Source of the DNA: JBQTKD01 sp052389435
GTDB lineage: Bacteria; Actinomycetota; Actinomycetes; Sporichthyales; Sporichthyaceae
Reading direction: 5' to 3'
Length of the DNA: 23,770 nucleotides
Assembly: GCA_052389435.1 (NCBI GenBank)
Contig: JBQTIB010000150.1
Location: forward strand, 1-23,770
The notes under the pieces are model-generated. The model made no database searches, was not told the DNA's origin, and saw only the letters and a program-made list of their open reading frames with translations. The translations under genes were made by a program, and so were the position numbers. Position 1 is the stretch's first letter; each line of letters begins with the position of its first letter. Below, piece after piece: positions 20,480 through 23,770 of the stretch.

Positions 20480-23233
20480 TCAAACCGGCACCCCGGCGAC
20501 GTCGGCGACGTCCTCCGACACCTCCTCGGCGGGCTCGTCCTCCGACGGTGCGACCACCGGTTCCTGCTCGACGGGAGCGTCTTCTTCCACCGCCACCGCC
20601 GCGGGATCGCCGCCGCCGCCGCGCCCGCGCCGACGCCGGCCGGAGCGGCTCTTCGCCGGAGCGTCCTCGCCGTTCGGCTCGGCCTCGGCCTCGCCCGGCG
20701 CGGCCTTGGCTGCGCCGTTGGCGGGCGGTACCGGAGTCGGCTTGGGCCGCGACTGCCGTTCGGAGTCGTCGGTCCGCACGTGGTGGCCGCGGCCGTGGCA
20801 GTGCTCGCACGTGGTCGAGAACGCCTCGAGCAGGCCCTGCCCGATGCGCTTGCGGGTCATCTGGACTAGACCGAGCGAGGTCACCTCGGCGACCTGGTGC
20901 TTGGTGCGATCCCGGCCCAGGCACTCCACGAGGCGGCGCAGCACGAGTTCGCGGTTGTTCTCCAGGACCATGTCGATGAAGTCGACGACGATGATTCCGC
21001 CGATGTCGCGCAGCCGCAGCTGGCGGACGATCTCCTCGGCGGCCTCGAGGTTGTTCTTGGTGACGGTCTCCTCGAGGTTGCCCCCGGAGCCGGTGAACTT
21101 GCCGGTGTTGACGTCGACAACCGTCATGGCCTCGGTGCGGTCGATGACCAGCGAGCCGCCGGAGGGCAGCCAGACCTTGCGGTCCAGCGCCTTGAGGATC
21201 TGCTCGTCGACGCGGTGGGCGGCGAACACGTCCTTGTTCTCGCTCCACCGCGACAGGCGCGGGGCGAGGTCGGGGGCGACGGCTTCGAGGTATTCGGAGA
21301 TCTCCGCGTAGGCGGTCTCCCCCGCGACGACGAGCGAGGTGAAGTCTTCGTTGAACACGTCGCGCACGACGCGGGTGGTCAGGTCCGGCTCGCCGAGCAG
21401 CAGCGCCGGGGCGCTGGCCGTCTTGGCCTTGGCCGCGATCTTCTCCCACTGGGCGGCGAGGCGTTCGACGTCGCGCCGCAGTTCGTCCTCCGAGGCGCCC
21501 TCGGCGGCGGTGCGCACGATGACGCCCGCGTTCTCGGGGACGACCTGGCGCAGGATGTTCTTCAGCCGGGTGCGCTCGGTGTCCGGAAGCTTGCGGCTGA
21601 TGCCGGTCATCGACGAATCGGGCACGTACACCAGGTACCGGCCGGGCAGCGAGACCTGGCTGGTCAGACGGGCGCCCTTGTGGCCCATCGGGTCCTTGGT
21701 GACCTGCACCAGGACCGACTGGCCGGACTTCAGGGCGTGTTCGATGCGCTTGGGCTGGCCCTCGAGGCCGTCGAAGTTGACCTCGCCGGCGTACAGGACG
21801 GCGTTGCGGCCCTTGCCGATGTCGATGAACGCGGCCTCCATCGACGGAAGCACGTTCTGCACCCGCCCGAGGAACACGTCGCCCATCAGCGAGGAGGACT
21901 CGCGCTTGTTGACGTAGTGCTCGACGAGCACCCCGTCTTCGAGCACGGCGATCTGGGTCCGCTCGGCGTTCTCCCGGACGATCATCACCCGGTCTACGGC
22001 TTCGCGGCGGGCGAGGAACTCGGCCTCGGACAGGATCGGGACCCGCCGGCGACCGGCCTCGCGGCCCTCGCGACGGCGCTGCTTCTTGGCCTCCAGGCGG
22101 GTGGAGCCGCGAACCGCGGTGACCTCGTTGCTGTCGCCGCCGCCGCGTTCGCGGGTGGTGCGAACACGGGTGACGGTCTGCGCCGGGTCGTCCGGGGAGG
22201 AGGCGTCGGCGTCGTCTCCGCGCCGCCGCCGCCGCCGGCGCCGACGGGAACCTGCGGCGTCGGAGTCCTCGCCGTCGGCGTCGGAGGCCTCGGCGTTCTC
22301 CGGGCCCGCCTCGGCCTCGCCGGGCTCGTCGTCGTCTCCGCCTTCGCCTTCGGGGCGGCCCGAACGGCCACGGCGACCGCGACCGCTGCGGCGGCGACGA
22401 CGGCGCCGCGCGGCGGCGGCCTCGCCGCCCTCGCCGTCCTCGTCGTCGTCGGCGTCGGCGCCGTCTTCGAACGTTCCGGCGTCGCCTGCCTCGTTGAGGG
22501 CTTCGATCTTCTCGTCGATCTCGTCGACCGGGTGTTCGGCGCCGGGCCCGCGCCCGCGGCCTCGACGCCGGCGGTTGGCGCTGGACTGCGTCGCGCTCGT
22601 CGGCTCGTCGGCCTCGGTTTCCACCGCGGGAGTGGCGGCCTCCTCGGCACCGGGCTCGCCGGCGGGGCGGCCGGCGACGCGGCGACGACGCGTGCTGGGA
22701 GCGGGCTCCGGGTCGGGTGCCTGGAAGAGCACCGCCGGGGCGGCGAGGCGTGCGGGGGCGGCCTCGTCGGCCTCCTCCTCGGTTTCCTCGGTCTCTTCGG
22801 CGGCTTCCGCCTCGGGCTCCGGCTCGGCCTTCTTGGCGGGACGCTTGCGGGTCCGGGTGCGAGCCGGGGCAGCCTCCGCGGCGGGAGCGTCCGCGGCGGG
22901 AGCGTCCGCGGCGGGGGCCTCGGCAGCGGGGTCCTCGGCGACGGCTTCCTCGACCGGCGGGGCCGCGGCCTTCTTCGCGGGGCGCTTGCGGGTCCGGCTG
23001 CGAGCCGGTCCGTCCGGCTCGGCCCCGGCCTCGGCCTGGTCCTTGGCGACGGCCTTGTCCTGGGCCTTGGCCGGAGCCTTCGCCGACGCCTTGACCTCGG
23101 GGGCCGCGGCCTCGGGAGCGTCGAGCGCGGCGGCCTCCACGGGCGGACCGGCGGGCCGGCCGGCCGCGCGCCGACGCCGCGGCGCCGGTGTGGATTCTGT
23201 GGTGGTGGGGTTCTGCGGCTCGTCGTCGAGCAT
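20480..23233 (-). CDS. rne: Ribonuclease E/G family endoribonuclease
   Basis: The 917-residue RNase E starts mRNA decay and processes rRNA and tRNA. The catalytic core is about 415-825: an S1-like domain beginning MIVRENAERTQIAVLEDG, a 5'-sensor region (GHKGARLTSQVSLPGRYLVY), and DNase I-like metal ligands D707 (VVDVNTG) and D751 (VVDFIDM). The zinc-link C809-x2-C812 (TTCEHCHGRGH) joins subunits. As is typical of actinobacteria, the long disordered arm is N-terminal (1-400). It alternates Ala/Pro/Glu stretches with Arg clusters (RRRRGRGRG, eight-Arg runs) and duplicated RTRKRPAKKA blocks. A shorter acidic tail (825-917) ends it. These arms probably bind RNA and degradosome partners. The ATG at 23233 lacks a clear Shine-Dalgarno site, so the start is less certain. 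Total length is near that of mycobacterial Rne. Confidence 0.95.
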   Translation of the reverse strand: MLDDEPQNPTTTESTPAPRRRRAAGRPAGPPVEAAALDAPEAAAPEVKASAKAPAKAQDKAVAKDQAEAGAEPDGPARSRTRKRPAKKAAAPPVEEAVAEDPAAEAPAADAPAADAPAAEAAPARTRTRKRPAKKAEPEPEAEAAEETEETEEEADEAAPARLAAPAVLFQAPDPEPAPSTRRRRVAGRPAGEPGAEEAATPAVETEADEPTSATQSSANRRRRGRGRGPGAEHPVDEIDEKIEALNEAGDAGTFEDGADADDDEDGEGGEAAAARRRRRRRSGRGRRGRSGRPEGEGGDDDEPGEAEAGPENAEASDADGEDSDAAGSRRRRRRRRRGDDADASSPDDPAQTVTRVRTTRERGGGDSNEVTAVRGSTRLEAKKQRRREGREAGRRRVPILSEAEFLARREAVDRVMIVRENAERTQIAVLEDGVLVEHYVNKRESSSLMGDVFLGRVQNVLPSMEAAFIDIGKGRNAVLYAGEVNFDGLEGQPKRIEHALKSGQSVLVQVTKDPMGHKGARLTSQVSLPGRYLVYVPDSSMTGISRKLPDTERTRLKNILRQVVPENAGVIVRTAAEGASEDELRRDVERLAAQWEKIAAKAKTASAPALLLGEPDLTTRVVRDVFNEDFTSLVVAGETAYAEISEYLEAVAPDLAPRLSRWSENKDVFAAHRVDEQILKALDRKVWLPSGGSLVIDRTEAMTVVDVNTGKFTGSGGNLEETVTKNNLEAAEEIVRQLRLRDIGGIIVVDFIDMVLENNRELVLRRLVECLGRDRTKHQVAEVTSLGLVQMTRKRIGQGLLEAFSTTCEHCHGRGHHVRTDDSERQSRPKPTPVPPANGAAKAAPGEAEAEPNGEDAPAKSRSGRRRRGRGGGGDPAAVAVEEDAPVEQEPVVAPSEDEPAEEVSEDVADVAGVPV
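22875..22919 (-). repeat. Three 15-nt tandem repeats inside rne
   Basis: TCCGCGGCGGGAGCG (plus strand) occurs at 22875-22889 and 22890-22904, and with two changes at 22905-22919. Each unit encodes five residues of an Ala-Pro-Ala-Ala-Asp/Glu series in the disordered N-terminal arm. Such in-frame repeats can change copy number by slippage. Confidence 0.7.
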
Positions 23234-23704
23234 GGGTGGCGTCTGCCGTTCCGGCCCCCGGGCGCTGCCTGGGCAGCGCCGCGCGGGAACCTGCGCTTGG
23301 TCCGCGAGGCGATGAACTCGCCGCCCCGCGAAGGATGTCTGTAGCCCGGTCAGCAGGGCGCGAGCCGCACAGACCGGAAACTTTTTCGTGCCGCTCCGGC
23401 GTCGCGCGAGCGGCGGGGAGCGGCGGCCAGCAGTGGAGCCGACGGCGAATCGGAACGGCGAACGGGCGTCGCCATGCCTATGCGGGCCTGTCGACCTCGG
23501 ATCGGTCCGTCAGCCGGAACGATCCGGAGTCAGCGGGTCGTGCACCGCACCGGTTGCCTCGTCGAGCGGACCTTGCGCCAGCCGGGTCACCCGAGGAGGG
23601 TGCGGCGGCGTCAGATCCGCGACGCGGAGCAGTCCAGTGAGGACGTCGTCGGGTCGAACGGCGGGTGTGACGTGCCGAACAACCACATTCAGTATGGCAC
23701 AGTC
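23234..23704. other. Non-coding region upstream of rne (probable long rne leader)
   Basis: I see no convincing gene in this roughly 470-bp stretch on either strand; the open frames are Arg/Pro/Ser-rich and match nothing. A perfect inverted repeat GGCGCTGCC-TG-GGCAGCGCC lies at 23261-23280, about 28-47 nt before the rne start. A T-rich AACTTTTTCG occurs near 23380. In mycobacteria ndk precedes rne, but it is not present here. The rne promoter is probably inside this region; no convincing -10/-35 pair was found. Confidence 0.5.
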
Positions 23705-23770
23705 GGGGGGGGGGGGGGGGGGGGGGGCGCCCGCGCCCCGCCCCCCCCCCGCCCACCCAGCCCCCCCCCC
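23705..23770. other. Poly-G/poly-C tail, probable sequencing or assembly artefact
   Basis: G fills 23705-23727 without interruption (23 nt) and is followed by C-rich runs, including ten C at 23741-23750 and ten C at the very end. Mixed G then C homopolymers at a contig end are typical of low-signal read tails. I would not interpret these bases biologically. Confidence 0.8.

Noticed and set aside
22080..22700. Repetitive CGCCGCCGCC stretches considered as a CRISPR or satellite array
   Set aside because: They are codon repeats of Arg and Ala in rne; no regular spacers exist.
20897..23344. 815-residue plus-strand open frame opposite rne with Gly/Leu/Val-rich repeats
   Set aside because: Antisense of the repetitive Arg/Ala/Glu arm of RNase E; hydrophobic look is a by-product of the reverse complement.
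23478..23756. 92-residue minus-strand frame near the right end, possibly a gene before rne
   Set aside because: It begins in the poly-G/poly-C artefact and is Arg/Ser/Pro-rich without recognisable family features.

Overview
The window is a roughly 24 kb stretch of very GC-rich DNA from an actinobacterium (Actinomycetota). Three things support this: strong G/C bias at third codon positions, frequent GTG starts with 1-4 nt stop/start overlaps, and a gene order known from that phylum (gatC-gatA-gatB next to a divergent ACT-domain gene, ligA, a MetE-like gene and mnmA-cysteine desulfurase; rne-rplU-rpmA-obgE-proB). I cannot name a genus. Both edges look like assembly breaks. The left edge lies inside an IS5-type transposase, and the right edge runs into a 23-nt G tract followed by C tracts.

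Layout. Positions 1-124 hold the 3' end of an insertion sequence. Positions 299-5283 hold two tandem, plus-strand, membrane-anchored or secreted C-terminal beta-propeller proteins (PF09826/COG4880 type), the first behind a possible ECF-sigma promoter. A three-arm palindromic element (5302-5384) separates them from the convergent gatCAB operon (8680 to 5392, minus), which encodes the tRNA-dependent amidotransferase. A divergent ACT-domain gene (8815-9468) meets a small secreted four-cysteine protein (9971 to 9465) with overlapping stop codons. A two-TM protein with a septum-formation-like domain (10843 to 10031) and ligA (10981-13008) diverge from a 137-bp region, and both look leaderless.

From 23233 down to 13012 all genes are on the minus strand: rne, rplU, rpmA, obgE, proB, a small conserved protein, cysteine desulfurase, mnmA and a MetE-C-like zinc protein. 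The proB/small-gene and desulfurase/mnmA pairs are translationally coupled. Structured spacers separate rne/rplU, rpmA/obgE and obgE/proB. Desulfurase plus MnmA form a sulfur relay for tRNA 2-thiouridylation. With GatCAB, L21, L27, ObgE and RNase E, the window is dominated by translation and RNA metabolism.

I found no CRISPR array, tRNA, rRNA, phage or defence cassette. This is mostly a housekeeping region, and I do not see a clear new multi-gene system. The points most worth a second look are the alternative-pairing palindrome at 5302-5384, a partial duplication of the rplU 3' end just upstream of rpmA, the divergent active-site surroundings of LigA, and the tandem propeller pair.
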